A stretch of 64,000 nt of DNA from the NCBI GenBank assembly GCA_964482325.1, contig CAYZXD010000011.1:4943-68942 (forward strand). Direction: 5' to 3'. The notes under the pieces are model-generated. The model was not told where the DNA came from. It searched no databases and worked only from the letters and a program-made list of their open reading frames with translations. Source of the DNA: CAYZJV01 sp964482325. GTDB lineage: Bacteria > Spirochaetota > Spirochaetia > Sphaerochaetales > Sphaerochaetaceae. Shown here one piece after another: positions 63,188 through 64,000 of the stretch (positions are counted from its first letter, which is position 1; each line of letters begins with the position of its first letter). The translations under genes were made by a program, and so were the position numbers.

Positions 63188-63645
63188 GTATTTTGCTTCA
63201 TCGTGGTCGGAGAATCTACCATAATCGTCACCGGTCCTTCATTGGTATAGGTAACACGCATGGATGCCCCAAATTCTCCTGTTGCCACATAAAAACCGCC
63301 CTCGCGTACCGCCTCTACAAACTGTTCATACAGCGCCTGCGCTTTCTGCGGTGCTGCAGCCGGGTTGAATGATGGACGGTTTCCTTTCGATAAATCAGCA
63401 CACAGGGTGAACTGACTGACTACCAGCATCTGGGAACCCACTTCATCCAGGGAACGATTCATTTTCCCCTGCTCATCGGTAAACAGACGCATGCGTGTGA
63501 TCTTGCGAACCAGATAGGCAACATCATCTGATGTATCGTGTTCTGCTACCCCGAGGTACACCAGCAATCCCCGTTCTATCGATCCGACCGTAACGGTATC
63601 TACCGTTACCGAGGCTCCGGATACCCGTTGTACTACCGCCCGCAT
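63184..63645 (-). CDS. dtd: D-aminoacyl-tRNA deacylase
   Basis: 153 residues. It hydrolyses D-amino acids, and glycine, from tRNAs. The catalytic motifs SQFTLCADLSKGNRPSF and TNEGPVTIMVD (family SQxTL and NxGPxT) are intact. The length fits the family. Its ATG overlaps the rpe stop by one base (TAATG). Confidence 0.96.
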   Translation of the reverse strand: MRAVVQRVSGASVTVDTVTVGSIERGLLVYLGVAEHDTSDDVAYLVRKITRMRLFTDEQGKMNRSLDEVGSQMLVVSQFTLCADLSKGNRPSFNPAAAPQKAQALYEQFVEAVREGGFYVATGEFGASMRVTYTNEGPVTIMVDSPTTMKQNT

Positions 63646-64000
63646 TACCGTGAAAGTCCCTGGATTTCTTTCACGAGTGCTGATCGGTCTTCTGCACCGA
63701 AGAATGCGCTTCCCATTACCAGAACATCAACTCCTGCTTGAACGAGTTCAGCAGCATTGGAACGATTCACTCCCCCATCAACTGAGATAAGAAAATGCAA
63801 ATTCCGAGCTTTTCGCAGGTGATCAAGCTGCCTGATCTTCTCAAACGAAACGGGGATGAATTTCTGTCCCCCGAATCCCGGGTTGACCGTCATCAGCATC
63901 ACCATATCAACCTGGTCAAGTACGAGTTCGATCGCACTGATGGGAGTGGACGGTACGATTGAGATTCCAACCTTTTTCCCCGTTTCCCGAATCATGGTCA
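63645..64000 (-). CDS. rpe: Ribulose-phosphate 3-epimerase, partial
   Basis: The 3' part of rpe on the minus strand; the N-terminus lies beyond the window end. Visible are GKKVGISIVPSTPISAIEL, VNPGFGGQKF and the phosphate-binding DGGVNRSNAAEL, then VMGSAFFGAEDRSALV. It interconverts ribulose-5-phosphate and xylulose-5-phosphate in the pentose phosphate pathway. An apparent ATG at 63995 is internal, not the start. Confidence 0.94.
   Translation of the reverse strand, partial: TMIRETGKKVGISIVPSTPISAIELVLDQVDMVMLMTVNPGFGGQKFIPVSFEKIRQLDHLRKARNLHFLISVDGGVNRSNAAELVQAGVDVLVMGSAFFGAEDRSALVKEIQGLSR

Noticed and set aside
63645..63995. rpe start at ATG 63995
   Set aside because: The protein lacks the N-terminal strands and active-site His of the family; the frame is open to the window end.
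1..64000. Insertion sequences, prophage, CRISPR arrays, toxin-antitoxin or defence islands
   Set aside because: No transposase, integrase, repeat-spacer array, or defence-type gene is seen; all genes are housekeeping or single-copy unknowns.

Overview
The window is a gene-dense bacterial chromosome segment of moderate GC with no mobile element, CRISPR array or prophage. The best fit is a spirochaete of the Treponema/Spirochaeta/Sphaerochaeta group. The reasons are a cytidylate kinase fused to ribosomal protein S1, the six-gene Rnf cluster, an eukaryote-like IleRS, separate CCA-adding and PcnB-like nucleotidyltransferases, spirochaete-style lipoprotein signal peptides and a LolCDE-like set. 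This assignment rests on gene content and recalled family knowledge; no search was run.

Layout. 1-4949 (+): end of ffh, then rpsP-khpA-rimM-trmD-rplS, a small zinc-finger protein, coaD, and rpmF-acpP-rnc. 4946-6310 (-): CCA-adding enzyme. 6438-10706 (+): ileS, a lipoprotein and an FmdB-like zinc ribbon. 10701-13062 (-): thiI and a cysteine desulfurase (tRNA 4-thiouridine). 13124-14149 (+): aroB. 14146-17945 (-): HrpA-like helicase and hisS. 18046-19263 (+): pcnB-like gene. 19260-20168 (-): a P-loop protein with an Asp23-like tail. 20238-27200 (+): rnfCDGEAB followed by a GH57-like protein that appears catalytically dead. 27197-34544 (+): prfB with programmed frameshift, a PEGA protein, ftsY, an exported protein and a Lol-type transporter, all overlapping or nearly so. 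34566-35489 (+): RNase Z. 35486-36565 (-): membrane protein with a degenerate GGDEF-like domain. 36664-37140 (+): FtsB/DivIC-like protein. 37144-38460 (-): DUF1015 protein. 38570-40232 (+): small membrane protein, AroH chorismate mutase and a TPR protein. 40275-40557: tRNA-Thr and tRNA-Tyr. 40573-45788 (+): YkgJ-like protein, dnaG, rpoD and a zinc-ribbon coiled-coil protein. 45799-46137: RNase P RNA. 46196-48673 (+): radical SAM-DUF2344 fusion. 48657-53944 (-): peptide-type ABC transporter with fused ATPases. 54199-55697 (-): GntR-RCK_C regulator and mazG. 55764-64000 (-): lipoprotein, TPR protein, cmk-rpsA fusion, rsuA-type synthase, scpB, scpA, recA, dtd and partial rpe.

Most genes serve translation, RNA processing, protein targeting (Ffh, FtsY, Lol) and chromosome maintenance (DnaG, ScpAB, RecA). 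Rnf couples ferredoxin oxidation to an ion gradient. Packing is extreme: co-directional genes often join by ATGA overlaps, and four of seven convergent pairs share a 4-bp stop-codon overlap. Only 53945-54198 is a sizeable gene-free stretch (254 bp), and it holds a promoter and inverted repeats.

The most unusual items are the GH57-like protein lacking catalytic residues beside Rnf, the GntR-RCK_C regulator beside a transporter, the Asp23-like P-loop fusion, the degenerate GGDEF-like protein, the repeat-bearing acidic insert in RpoD, the possible internal start that would release free S1 from the Cmk-S1 fusion, and several promoters placed so close to ATG that transcripts may be leaderless.
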